Assembly: GCA_900316575.1 (NCBI GenBank)
Contig: ONDJ01000007.1
Coordinates: 1-64,000, forward strand
Length of the DNA: 64,000 nt
Source: an uncultured Prevotellaceae bacterium
GTDB taxonomy: Bacteria; Bacteroidota; Bacteroidia; Bacteroidales; Bacteroidaceae
Direction: 5' to 3'
Of the stretch, positions 36,083 through 48,842 are shown piece by piece (position 1 is the first letter of the stretch; every line of letters starts with the position of its first letter). A model generated the notes under the pieces. It saw only the letters and a list, made by a program, of their open reading frames with translations, ran no database searches and was not told where the DNA came from. The position numbers were made by a program, and so were the translations under genes.

Positions 36083-37516
36083 ATGGTAACACACGACAAT
36101 TTCATCGTAGCCGTAGAGCTTGGCTCTTCGAAGGTAAGCGCCATAGCGGGCGACAAACAGCCTGACGGAGCTGTGCGCATTTTGGCTGCTGCCCAAGAAG
36201 CAAGCGAAGATTTCATACGCAAAGGGCGCATATACAATGTTGACAAATTTGCGCTTTGCATCAATCGTATCAAAGAAAAATTGGAAAAGGGAGTAGGAGG
36301 TATGAGCATAGCTAAAGCCTATGTAGGCATTGGCGGTTTAGGCATGCACAGTGTGCTTAACACCATCACCAAGGGCTATCCCGACCGCGTCAAAGTCACT
36401 GATGAAATGATCGACGTGATACAAGACGAAAACAGTGCTTCGCAACCTACCGACAGAGACATCATCGGAGTCATTCCGCAGGAATACAAGCTCAGCCAAA
36501 TGAAAACGCTTGACCCCGTAGGTATTCTTTCGCAAAGCATCACCGGCAACTTCCTCAATATCGTTTCAGCCGCTCAGACCAAACAACAAATCATTGACAA
36601 CTTCGCCCACTGCCGCATAGTAGTTGTGGACCTACCCGTCACTTTCCTTTCATTAGCCGACAATATGGTCAGCGACCGTCAGCGTCAAAGCGGTTGCGTA
36701 TTTGTTGACATGGGTGCACAGACCACCAGTGTGGGTGTATTCAAGAGCGGCATCCTCCGCCACTTGGCTGTCATACCTCTCGGCGGAGCCAACATCACTT
36801 CAGATATTGCCACAGCTTTCCAGGTTGACGAAGCCGAGGCCGAAGAGATAAAGCTCAACTACAACTTTGCCATCGAAGACATTGACGAAGACGACAAAGA
36901 GCAATTCACAACAAGCGACGGGCGCACCTTCTTGGTCAACGAGCTCAAGAAACTCGTCAGTGCCCGACTTGAAGAAATCATTCTTAACGTCAAGCACCAG
37001 ATAGAACTCTCGCAATTCACTCCGCAACAGCTCGTAAGTGGCATCATACTCACCGGTGGCGTAGCCAAAACGCGCAACATAGAGCGAGCTTTTGCCCTTG
37101 TGACCAACATACCAGGCACTGTCAATGTAGCGCGAGGCATCAAGCTTTCTTTCCGCACAAACAAGCACGATTTCAACAAAGACGGCTCTTACGATAGCGT
37201 CATTTCGCTTGTTGACAAAGGCAACGAAAATTGTTGCGGAGGCGAGATAGACCAAACTAATGACATCTTTGGTTCAGACAAAAAAGACGAAGATGCGAAA
37301 AAAGACGAAACAACGACAGCAGGTGACACTATACCCAGCACGCCGACAAATCACGACGGACGTATCTCAGGAGGCGATGTTGACACCCCAATTACAGAGA
37401 CCACCGAAGAGCCAACGAAAGAACCAACAAAACCCTCCAAATTCAAGAAAGTTTGGGGTCGTCTCCTTAGTTCTACGAAAAGCGGCCTTACAAAGCTTAT
37501 CTCTGAAGATGAATAA
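36083..37516 (+). CDS. ftsA: Cell division protein FtsA
   Basis: A protein of 477 residues with the actin fold; in the divisome FtsA tethers FtsZ to the membrane. FIVAVELGSSKVSAIAG is the first phosphate-binding loop, VFVDMGAQTTSVGVF the second, and IILTGGVAKTRNIE the adenosine motif. An acidic, Thr-rich linker of about 60 residues (from about 395) leads to a basic amphipathic C-terminal helix (KFKKVWGRLLSSTKSGLTKL) that would bind the membrane. It is followed by ftsZ after 48 bases. Confidence 0.95.
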   Translation: MVTHDNFIVAVELGSSKVSAIAGDKQPDGAVRILAAAQEASEDFIRKGRIYNVDKFALCINRIKEKLEKGVGGMSIAKAYVGIGGLGMHSVLNTITKGYPDRVKVTDEMIDVIQDENSASQPTDRDIIGVIPQEYKLSQMKTLDPVGILSQSITGNFLNIVSAAQTKQQIIDNFAHCRIVVVDLPVTFLSLADNMVSDRQRQSGCVFVDMGAQTTSVGVFKSGILRHLAVIPLGGANITSDIATAFQVDEAEAEEIKLNYNFAIEDIDEDDKEQFTTSDGRTFLVNELKKLVSARLEEIILNVKHQIELSQFTPQQLVSGIILTGGVAKTRNIERAFALVTNIPGTVNVARGIKLSFRTNKHDFNKDGSYDSVISLVDKGNENCCGGEIDQTNDIFGSDKKDEDAKKDETTTAGDTIPSTPTNHDGRISGGDVDTPITETTEEPTKEPTKPSKFKKVWGRLLSSTKSGLTKLISEDE

Positions 37517-37564
37517 AATGCTCATTATTCCACGCTTTCAACTTTAACAACGTCACATATAGTT

Positions 37565-38896
37565 ATGAAACCAAACAAACACGACATAGATCTGCTCGAC
37601 ATCAATGCAGACGCCTCCTCTCCCAGTATCATTAAAGTGATCGGAGTTGGCGGAGGCGGCGGAAACGCTGTAAACCACATGTATCGCGAAGGCATTCACG
37701 ACGTAAACTTTGCCGTGTGCAACACCGACAGCAAAGCACTTAGCGACAGTCCCGTGCCTTTCCGTCTGCAATTAGGCAAAGACGGCCTTGGAGCTGGCAA
37801 CCACCCCGAACGTGCAGCCCAAGCTGCTGAAGAAAGCATTGAAGACATTCGCAAGATGCTCTCTGATGGCACCAAGATGGTGTTTATCACAGCAGGAATG
37901 GGCGGCGGCACAGGCACTGGCGCAGCACCCATCATAGCCCGCGAAGCCAAAGCACTTGATATTCTTACCGTTGGCATCGTCACCATACCTTTTGCCTGGG
38001 AAGGCAATAAAAAGATCGACCAAGCCCTCGATGGTGTCGAACAGATAGCCCAATACGTTGATGCACTGCTGGTCATCAACAACGAGCGCCTCCGCGAAGT
38101 ATATTCAGAACTCTCGGTGCCCACAGCATTTAAGCGCGCCGATGATACACTCTGCAATGCTGCCCGTAGCATTGCTGAAATCATCACCATGCACGGCATT
38201 ATCAACCTCGACTTCCAAGACGTTTGCACCGTGCTCAAAAATGGTGGCGTGGCCATTATGTCGTTTGGATACGGCGAAGGCCCCAATCGCGTCAGCAATG
38301 CCATTGACAAAGCCCTCCATAGTCCCCTGCTCAATCAGAACGATGTTTTCAATTCCAAGAAGATACTTCTTTCCATCTCCTTCTGCGCTGAAAAAGAGGG
38401 CGAGACACTCATGATGGAAGAGATGAACGAAGTCAACGACTTCATGAGCCAGTTCCAAAACGAAGATGTAGAGACCAAATGGGGACTATCCACCGACCCC
38501 GACCTCGGCAAAAAGGTGAAGGTTACCATTCTAGCTACAGGTTTCGATATAGGCATCGTGCCTGGCATTGCCAGCCGTAAGGTAGAGAAAGACAAAAAGA
38601 CAAAGCAAATCACCGATGCCGAGCGCGAAGCTAACGAAATTCGTCGCGGCGAATACTACAATAGCAATTCACAAGGTCCCGCTCCACTTCGCACCCGCGT
38701 AGCTTTCAAGTTTGAACCAGCCGATCTGGGTAACGAAGAAGTCATAAGTCTCGTAGAAAGTACGCCTACCTACAAACGCACAAAAGAACAACTCAAGGAA
38801 ATACAAGACAAGGCCCAAGAAGGACGTGAAGTCCCCATAGAATTAGACGTGCTCAGTCCCGAAACACCACAAGAACCCACTACGCTCTTTCCTTGA
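37565..38896 (+). CDS. ftsZ: Cell division protein FtsZ
   Basis: A protein of 443 residues, the tubulin-like GTPase that forms the division ring. IKVIGVGGGGGNAVNHM binds the phosphates, GGGTGTGAAP at about residues 113-122 is the tubulin signature, and NLDFQDV is the T7 loop region. After residue about 335 comes a charged, variable linker. The extreme C-terminus (DVLSPETPQEPTTLFP) does not show an obvious canonical FtsA-binding peptide. Confidence 0.97.
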   Translation: MKPNKHDIDLLDINADASSPSIIKVIGVGGGGGNAVNHMYREGIHDVNFAVCNTDSKALSDSPVPFRLQLGKDGLGAGNHPERAAQAAEESIEDIRKMLSDGTKMVFITAGMGGGTGTGAAPIIAREAKALDILTVGIVTIPFAWEGNKKIDQALDGVEQIAQYVDALLVINNERLREVYSELSVPTAFKRADDTLCNAARSIAEIITMHGIINLDFQDVCTVLKNGGVAIMSFGYGEGPNRVSNAIDKALHSPLLNQNDVFNSKKILLSISFCAEKEGETLMMEEMNEVNDFMSQFQNEDVETKWGLSTDPDLGKKVKVTILATGFDIGIVPGIASRKVEKDKKTKQITDAEREANEIRRGEYYNSNSQGPAPLRTRVAFKFEPADLGNEEVISLVESTPTYKRTKEQLKEIQDKAQEGREVPIELDVLSPETPQEPTTLFP

Positions 38897-38964
38897 GAAA
38901 TAAGCGAAAAACTCCCTTTTTCGGCAAGGCTATCCTAACAAAGACGTAGAAAAAAAGCTTAGGC

Positions 38965-39849
38965 ATGCTCAAAGCTTATCAAAACTACATACTTTTAGTC
39001 AAGGGACTTTCCGACAACACACGCGAGGCCTACCTACGGGATGTCTCGCGTTTCCTTGAATACATCAACGAGAAAGGATTGTCCCCCGCAGACGTTACGC
39101 TCGAAACGCTCCACGAATACACCCTATTGCTCACCGAGATGGGTATATCTCCGCGTAGCGTCCTGCGCTCGCACAGTGCGTTGCGTTCCTTTTTCCGCTT
39201 TTTGGTCATGGACGGTTACCTTCAGGCCGATCCCACCGAACTGCTTGAATCACCCAAGATAGGCCGCCGCCTGCCCGAAGTGCTTACGCTCCAAGAAGTG
39301 GACGATTTGCTCGCAGCCATCGATATGAGTCAACCATTCGGCCAACGCGACCGTGCCGTCATCGAAATGCTCTATAGCTGCGGACTGCGTGTGAGCGAAC
39401 TCTGCAACCTATGCCTCAGCCATTTATATCTTGAAGACGACTTCCTTCGTGTCACAGGAAAGGGCGACAAACAGCGACTCGTTCCCATATCGCCACGCGC
39501 CAAGCTTGAACTCGAACGCTGGTTTGAAGACCGAAAAGAAATCCTGCCACGCGAAGGCGAGGAAGATTTCGTATTCCTTTCCCACCTACGCCGCCAACGC
39601 CTGTCGCGTATCACCGTGTTCCACAACCTAAAACTATACGCCCGCGCCGCTGGCATCACCAAAACCATTAGTCCCCACACCCTTCGCCACACTTTTGCCA
39701 CCCATCTACTCGAAGGCGGAGCCAACCTTCGTGCCATCCAAGCTATGCTCGGCCACGAAAGCATTGCTACCACAGAAATTTACACCCACATAGACCGCAG
39801 CTACTTGCGTAAACAAATCTTAGAACACTTCCCGCGCAATATGCAATAG
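38965..39849 (+). CDS. xerD: XerC/XerD-type tyrosine recombinase
   Basis: A protein of 294 residues. An N-terminal SAM-like core-binding domain (LKAYQNYILLVKGLSDNT) precedes the catalytic domain with Arg142 in SCGLRVSEL, HTLRHTFATHLLEGG (His238, Arg241), GHESIATTEIYTHID and the nucleophile Tyr273. Size and motifs fit the dif-site recombinases that resolve chromosome dimers at division, which suits its place after ftsZ. Lambda-integrase-like phage enzymes are usually longer. Whether it is XerC or XerD is uncertain. Confidence 0.88.
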   Translation: MLKAYQNYILLVKGLSDNTREAYLRDVSRFLEYINEKGLSPADVTLETLHEYTLLLTEMGISPRSVLRSHSALRSFFRFLVMDGYLQADPTELLESPKIGRRLPEVLTLQEVDDLLAAIDMSQPFGQRDRAVIEMLYSCGLRVSELCNLCLSHLYLEDDFLRVTGKGDKQRLVPISPRAKLELERWFEDRKEILPREGEEDFVFLSHLRRQRLSRITVFHNLKLYARAAGITKTISPHTLRHTFATHLLEGGANLRAIQAMLGHESIATTEIYTHIDRSYLRKQILEHFPRNMQ

Positions 39850-40008
39850 CATGAGGTTCACCCATCAGCAATGCTCCGGGGCTCGACTCTTTCCCATTCT
39901 TTTTGCTACAAATATCGAATGTCTGTGGACATCGCCTGGGAATATTGTGCGTGAACATCGTACGGTGCGCACGCGAAGGCATCCAATATTTTGCACGAAA
40001 AGCGTGCT

Positions 40009-40036
40009 CTCCCAACCTTTGCGGCAGGGGAGCGTT
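40009..40036 (+). repeat. Dispersed intergenic repeat, copy 2
   Basis: CTCCCAACCTTTGCGGCAG followed by GGGAGCGT repeats the element at 31066-31096. The rest of the gap 39850-40067 after xerD shows no gene or convincing terminator. Confidence 0.6.
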
Positions 40037-40067
40037 AAGTATGGGGGAGGGAAATAAGGCTTCTCAA

Positions 40068-41030
40068 TTACATCTTGATGGCATAATATGCCAGGTCATC
40101 ACAGTTTGTCCTAACTTCTTCAATGATTTCACGACAGCGCTGTTTCTTCATTCCTGCTTTTTCCCCAACAGCAATAAAATCAGAAATCCTGGGGTGTCCC
40201 ACACCATTAACCGATGTAGCATGTTCGCCATTGTATCCGCCTCTGCAAAGCGTAAGGTCGTAAGCTGGAACAAGTCGCCATTTCCACTCATTAGTATTCC
40301 TAAAGACTTGAAAGCTGAAATTCTTACAATGATCGTCCTTGTTGTCTGTGATATAGTTAAAGACCATACGCCGGTACATTTCTTCTACATCCTTTTCGTC
40401 TTGTGTCAAAAAGCCCGTCAGTGCTAACAAATTGGAATAATCAAGAACAGGATTTGAAAGTGATACACAAAGAAGACCGCCAGCTGTAGCTGTGTGAATT
40501 CTTTCGCCTTCGCTATTAATGTCAAATCTTCGAGAAGCAAAATAGCGTTTATTGACAAACTTGAAGTCTGGCACGTTTATGCCGCATCGCATAGCTACCT
40601 CATTGTAATGGAACTCTTGTTGCCCAATGTCTTGCGGGTCATAAGTATGGCGAAACTTTATAAGCCAATGGCCCTCATGGTCTGAAAATACAGCCTTAGG
40701 GCGAGCACCGCCGCTATTTCCGCTATTGTACAACAGCAATCCCGCGTCTGTATCTTGCTGCTCGCTTAAGATTTCTAAAGCTTTCTCCTGCAGCATATCA
40801 AAATCAAGCATGGTATTTTCTCTTGCAATGACAGTTTCAGGATGATAGGTCAATGCCCCCATACCGCCATTCCCTACAATACTAAGACGGTCAAGGGTTG
40901 ACAAATTGTGTTCATCCACGCCTTCTTTCTGTAATAGTTTATGGAGCAAATAGCGTCCATACCCATCAGGCAAACTATCTTCAAAAACTCCAAATCCACC
41001 ACCAAAAGGAGAATAGCTGGCTAAAAACAA
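40068..41030 (-). pseudogene. hipA: HipA-family Ser/Thr kinase, N-terminally truncated
   Basis: 320 residues from the first possible start, a TTG. The catalytic part is complete: FGGGFGVFEDSLPDGYG, the loop GNSGGARPKAVF, WLIKF with the ATP-binding Lys, DNKDDHCKNFSF with the catalytic Asp, and PAYDLT with the metal Asp. The open frame reaches back to 41084 and still encodes family sequence (WLADGFSVSPLELPLREG), but there is no ATG. A TGA and a hairpin lie where the N-terminal domain should begin. HipA toxins phosphorylate glutamyl-tRNA synthetase and are held by HipB; no hipB is present. It is more AT-rich than its neighbours, consistent with acquisition and decay. A HipT-like short kinase is an alternative, but no HipS is adjacent. 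Confidence 0.7.
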
Positions 41031-41084
41031 TCCTTCACGCAGCGGGAGCTCTAAGGGAGAAACACTAAAACCATCAGCAAGCCA

Positions 41085-41116
41085 CGCCCTGAAAAGTCTT
41101 TGTACCTTTCAGGGCG
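41085..41116 (-). terminator. 10-bp inverted repeat at the 5' border of hipA
   Basis: CGCCCTGAAA 41085-41094 pairs perfectly with TTTCAGGGCG 41107-41116 around a 12-base loop. It lies just after the stop of the 41139-41867 gene, so it may end that transcript, although no T-run follows on the minus strand. It also marks where the hipA similarity stops. Confidence 0.5.
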
Positions 41117-41138
41117 CATTCTATAGGCTAAAGCTCTA

Positions 41139-41867
41139 TCAGAAGAACTTTTTGAGCGGTTTTAAGAGCGTTCTGTGCAGACGTATGCTAAGGTCGCGAT
41201 GCAGGCGACGCGCGATGGGTGGCGTGCGTGTTTCTAATGGAGAGCCTACAGTTTTCTGGGGTAGAGATCGTGTGTCAGCGGTAAGATAGAGCGTTACTTT
41301 GCGGGCATCAATAATGCGAATGCCATCGCGGTCGTGGACAGAAGCTCCTTCATCGTCGGTCTTGACGTAGAGCAATACTTCTGAGCAAGAAGTTGGGTCG
41401 CAAAAAGTTTTACGGATGCTTTGCATGTGCACCGTAGTACTGTCCGTTCCTTGGTGCTCGGCATTCAGCGCAATGCGAAAGTTCAGTGGTTGGCTTTCGT
41501 CGGAAACTTGGTAATGAACGATGAAGACTTTGCGCTTTTCGTACACGCAAAGTTTTTGTTGCATGTCGATACCGGCGGTGAAGATGTGTTTTTGTATGAC
41601 GTGACGGGTACTATCTAAGCGATGCTCATATTCTTCAGCGGTGCGCCATCCAGGGAAACTCATAGTAAGGTTCCCTTGTAAAGGCTGGAGTTGGGTTGTG
41701 GTTTCCGTGGATAAAAATTGCCAAAAGATGGTGTCCGAAGCGATGCCTCCAATCGAAGCGACACAGACTTCGGGCGTAGCAAGTAAAAGCGACTTGCTTG
41801 GCTTCGTCTGAGCCGAAAGCTGTGTAGATAGGAAAAGCAATGTAAGAAGAAGGAAGTACTTTTTCAT
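41139..41867 (-). CDS. Secreted protein of unknown function
   Basis: A protein of 242 residues with a clear signal peptide (MKKYFLLLTLLFLSTQLSAQ). The middle (FPGWRTAEEYEHRLDSTRHVIQ, then YEKRKVFIVHYQVSDES) has the beta-strand rhythm of the N-terminal beta-sandwich in GH65/GH95-type glycosidases. I see no catalytic domain, and this likeness is weak. The C-terminus is basic and rich in Arg and Leu. It lies 40 bases after the peptidase gene on the same strand and may be co-transcribed with it. Confidence 0.6.
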   Translation of the reverse strand: MKKYFLLLTLLFLSTQLSAQTKPSKSLLLATPEVCVASIGGIASDTIFWQFLSTETTTQLQPLQGNLTMSFPGWRTAEEYEHRLDSTRHVIQKHIFTAGIDMQQKLCVYEKRKVFIVHYQVSDESQPLNFRIALNAEHQGTDSTTVHMQSIRKTFCDPTSCSEVLLYVKTDDEGASVHDRDGIRIIDARKVTLYLTADTRSLPQKTVGSPLETRTPPIARRLHRDLSIRLHRTLLKPLKKFF

Positions 41868-41907
41868 TTAGAAGAAAAGGAAAAGAGAATGATACAGGAA
41901 ACGTCTG

Positions 41908-43212
41908 TTATTTACAAAGTGCTACACAAACGCGGTCTTGGAACTCACGGCCAGAGGCAGCGTTGCGCAATCCGTTGTTCATGATGGCGAAAGCCAAGCG
42001 ATGACCATTGCTTGCGGTGCAGTATCCGCTGAGGGTGCTTACACCTGTTACGGTTCCGGTTTTGGCATAAACGTTTCCCGCAGCTGATGTGTTTTGCATA
42101 CGGTTGCTGAGCGTTCCGTCCACACCTGCAATGGGGAGTGTGGGTAGCAGGGCATTGTAGATGGCAGGATTGGCATAAGCATGACGAAGCAAAGTAAGGA
42201 GAAGCCAAGGGGAAGCATAGTTATAGAGCGATAGTCCACTGCCATCGGCAAATTCATAGATGCTGTAGTCAAGCCCGAGTCTCGCTACAAGGCTGTCAAT
42301 CACGGCAGCGGCTTCCTTGCGGGTGGCTCCTCGCGTGCCGCCGTGGGCAGCAAGTTGATAGAACATGCTTTCAGCAAAGAGATTGTCGCTGTTTTTCATC
42401 ATGGGGCGCATGATGTCGGCCATGTTGCGCTCTATTTGGCAAACGACATAGGCCGAGTCGGGCGCATAGCCGCCTATCATTTTCCCGCCAAGTTTGATGC
42501 CTGCTGCATATAGTCGGGAAAAGAAGGCACTGGCAAAATCGTCTTTCCCATTGTAAAGCAGTGAAACCAACGGCGGATCGTTGTCGTCCCAGCACCATCC
42601 CCAGCCCAATCGGTTTTCGTCTTTGAGCGACGTGTCGAGCACAATGTTTCCTCGGATTTCGCTGATGCCACGCTGTTTGAGGGCTGCGATGAATTGGTCA
42701 ATCTCTTGGCTACCCAGGAGCGGGTCGAACCCTCCATGGACGTAGAGGTTGCCTGCAAGATAGATGCGCTCCTGAAAAACGCTGTCGTTCAGTCGGGTGT
42801 AGAGCGTGTCGGGGGCATAGTCGGAGAGCATCGTTGTGCGATACTTATAGTCCGGCCCGAGCAAATCAAGAGCTGTAACGGCAGTAATGACTTTGGCGTT
42901 GCTAGCAGGACGGAGGCGATAGTGGGGATGATAGGCATAGATGAGACTATCGTCGGTGAGGTCGTAAACGCAGAGGCCTACTTGCGAATGGTTGAACAGC
43001 GGATTGCGGAGCAACGCACGCACCCGATTGGCTATGGTTTGTGCGTGAGTGACTGAGGTGGTGGGCGAAGCACTTGACTGCTGTAGATCAGTGGTGGAAG
43101 ATGTGCTCTCGGCGGTTACTTCATCTACGTCAATGACCTGCTGGGCACAGATGTGCAAGCCAAGCAATAAGAAGAGCACTGAAGTATAGACTAATCTCTT
43201 TACGCTTTGCAT
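41908..43212 (-). CDS. dacB: D-alanyl-D-alanine carboxypeptidase/endopeptidase (PBP4, S13 family)
   Basis: A protein of 434 residues. The ATG at 43212 (MQSVKRLVYTSVLFLLLG) gives a proper signal peptide, and an ATG nine codons earlier is less likely. The three penicillin-binding motifs are S-x-x-K in RPASNAKVIT, S-D-N in MKNSDNLFAES and K-T-G in AKTGTVTGVSTLSGY. Class C low-molecular-weight PBPs trim or cleave peptidoglycan cross-links in the periplasm. The large insert between the first two motifs is normal for the S13 family. Confidence 0.93.
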   Translation of the reverse strand: MQSVKRLVYTSVLFLLLGLHICAQQVIDVDEVTAESTSSTTDLQQSSASPTTSVTHAQTIANRVRALLRNPLFNHSQVGLCVYDLTDDSLIYAYHPHYRLRPASNAKVITAVTALDLLGPDYKYRTTMLSDYAPDTLYTRLNDSVFQERIYLAGNLYVHGGFDPLLGSQEIDQFIAALKQRGISEIRGNIVLDTSLKDENRLGWGWCWDDNDPPLVSLLYNGKDDFASAFFSRLYAAGIKLGGKMIGGYAPDSAYVVCQIERNMADIMRPMMKNSDNLFAESMFYQLAAHGGTRGATRKEAAAVIDSLVARLGLDYSIYEFADGSGLSLYNYASPWLLLTLLRHAYANPAIYNALLPTLPIAGVDGTLSNRMQNTSAAGNVYAKTGTVTGVSTLSGYCTASNGHRLAFAIMNNGLRNAASGREFQDRVCVALCK

Positions 43213-43217
43213 AAACT

Positions 43218-43273
43218 GAAAAAAGTAAGCAAGTGGCAAGAAACGATGATTTGTTTATTGCCTCTTGCTTACT
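43218..43273 (-). terminator. Terminator of the GH2 gene
   Basis: 43224-43239 pairs with 43258-43273 (AGTAAGCAAG with CTTGCTTACT, one mismatch, then GGCAA with TTGCC). Read on the minus strand the stem is followed by six Ts. Confidence 0.9.
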
Positions 43274-43289
43274 GTCGTTAAAAAAGGAT

Positions 43290-47381
<4,092 letters not shown>

Positions 47382-47440
47382 TTAATGAATAACGAGAATA
47401 AGCGCGTGTTTTCAAAAAATACTGGCAAGGGTAGAAGTCA

Positions 47441-47524
47441 TTTTTTCTGTGCTTGAAAATCAATTTTCAAAGCCAGACAATCAATTTTCAAAGCCAGAAA
47501 ATCGATTTTCAAGCACAGAAAAAA
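47441..47524. terminator. 21-bp perfect inverted repeat enclosing three 21-base palindromic iterons
   Basis: 47441-47461 is the exact complement of 47504-47524 (arms TTTTTTCTGTGCTTGAAAATC). Between and partly within them run three 21-base units at 47455, 47476 and 47497, each with a near-palindrome GAAAATCAATTTTC; the third is the perfect GAAAATCGATTTTC. A run of Ts ends each strand, so it can terminate the sialidase transcript and possibly the opposite one. The iterated palindromes could also be protein-binding sites upstream of the GH2 gene. I see nothing else in the 211-base gap. Confidence 0.75.
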
Positions 47525-47577
47525 AACTGACAAAGGATTTTCAGCGAAGAAGGCTTGGTCTGAAAAATCAGCGGGTG

Positions 47578-48804
47578 CTATTCCACGCTATATTTACCGT
47601 CAGTAATTGTTTCGAGTGTTAAGGGGAGATATACCATTTGGTAGTATTGCGGTTCTTCCTCATAGTAGAAACCGATGCGCTTGTCGCGCTGCAACGTCAT
47701 GGTGCTATAGGCTGATCCCTTTTGGGTTACTTGGTAAGCACCTGGCCAATGCTCAGCGAAATGCCGAGGCGTGTCGTAATCGGCGGGACTGGTAAGTTCT
47801 TTCCAATAAATGGTGACATTGCTGCGATTAGGTCCGGCAGGGATGCTCTGAAGAGCAAGAACCGTGGAACGGCGAGTAGTATTCTCGCGCACTTTGAGTA
47901 GGAGGATTTCTCCGTCAGTGGCACGTCCTTGGTTTTTGATGCCACCTTCTACTTCGTCAGAGGCAACTACTTCTTGCCAACTGCCCGATGCTGTACGAGA
48001 ATCAGTATAATTGAAGATATTGAAATAACGTCCGTTGTTCTTACGGCTACTTAAAAGCACACTACCATCAGGCAATTCTTCGCACTTAGGCTCGTCGCCC
48101 TTAGGGGCAGGGCTTTCGTCCACTGTGCCGAGCAAATGCCAGTTGCGACCAAAGTCGTCGCTATAGATAACATAGTTGCCACCATGGGTGCAAAGTGCGC
48201 CATAAACACGATAGTACTTGCCTACTTTTACTTTTCGGCTTTGGCAAATGCGCCCACTGCCCATGAAAAGGCCATTGATGCGGTTTTGCAACAAGCCTTC
48301 AAAGACTTGGTCGGTGAGGTCGATCGGATTTTTGTTCCAAAACCAGCGACGGGTGCGAGCATCGTAGGTGGCATGAGTAGCAACGATGCGCTGTGTATGC
48401 CCAATCTTGCTGCTCCAATAGGGCACGTCGCCTGCACAGCATACAAGCAAGAGTTCGTCGCGCTCACTGTCGGCTACAAGACACGCATCGCCGTAACCAC
48501 AATCGTTTCCTGGCTCGCCCGTGCCGGCAAGTACGGTGCTGGGATATGACCACGTGGCACCATTGTCGGAGGAAGTGCGCATCAATATGTCAACACGTCC
48601 ATAGCCTATATCGTTTCCACAAGGACGAATGTCGGACAAGGCAATGAGGTCGCCATTACGAGCAGTGCAGATAGCGGGTATGCGATAGGGATAGCCCGTG
48701 AAGTCGCCCGTATGGAAAAGGACAGTTTGTGCTGATGTTTGCAGGCTCATGGTCAATAGACTTGCAGCAAACATTGCAGATAAGAGATTGATACGTAATT
48801 TCAT
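47578..48804 (-). CDS. Secreted GH33 sialidase
   Basis: A protein of 408 residues with a signal peptide (ending LQTSAQ). The YRIP motif with the first active-site Arg is at about residues 39-42 (PYRIPAICT). Asp-box repeats appear as SSDNGATW and SDDFGRNW. CEELPDGSVLLSSR holds the conserved Glu and a further Arg. The six-bladed propeller length fits, with no extra carbohydrate module. The enzyme removes terminal sialic acid and exposes galactose for the GH2 enzyme. It follows the GH20 gene by 38 bases with no terminator between them. Confidence 0.93.
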   Translation of the reverse strand: MKLRINLLSAMFAASLLTMSLQTSAQTVLFHTGDFTGYPYRIPAICTARNGDLIALSDIRPCGNDIGYGRVDILMRTSSDNGATWSYPSTVLAGTGEPGNDCGYGDACLVADSERDELLLVCCAGDVPYWSSKIGHTQRIVATHATYDARTRRWFWNKNPIDLTDQVFEGLLQNRINGLFMGSGRICQSRKVKVGKYYRVYGALCTHGGNYVIYSDDFGRNWHLLGTVDESPAPKGDEPKCEELPDGSVLLSSRKNNGRYFNIFNYTDSRTASGSWQEVVASDEVEGGIKNQGRATDGEILLLKVRENTTRRSTVLALQSIPAGPNRSNVTIYWKELTSPADYDTPRHFAEHWPGAYQVTQKGSAYSTMTLQRDKRIGFYYEEEPQYYQMVYLPLTLETITDGKYSVE

Positions 48805-48842
48805 GGCATAAAAAGTCAGAATGGTATAAAATGTTTCTTTTG

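Noticed and set aside
40068-41030. HipT of a HipBST system
   Set aside because: The length fits, but no hipS or hipB is adjacent and family sequence continues upstream of the first start codon, which points to truncation.
47455-47517. Three regular repeats that could suggest a CRISPR array
   Set aside because: The units are contiguous 21-mers with no variable spacers and no cas genes nearby.
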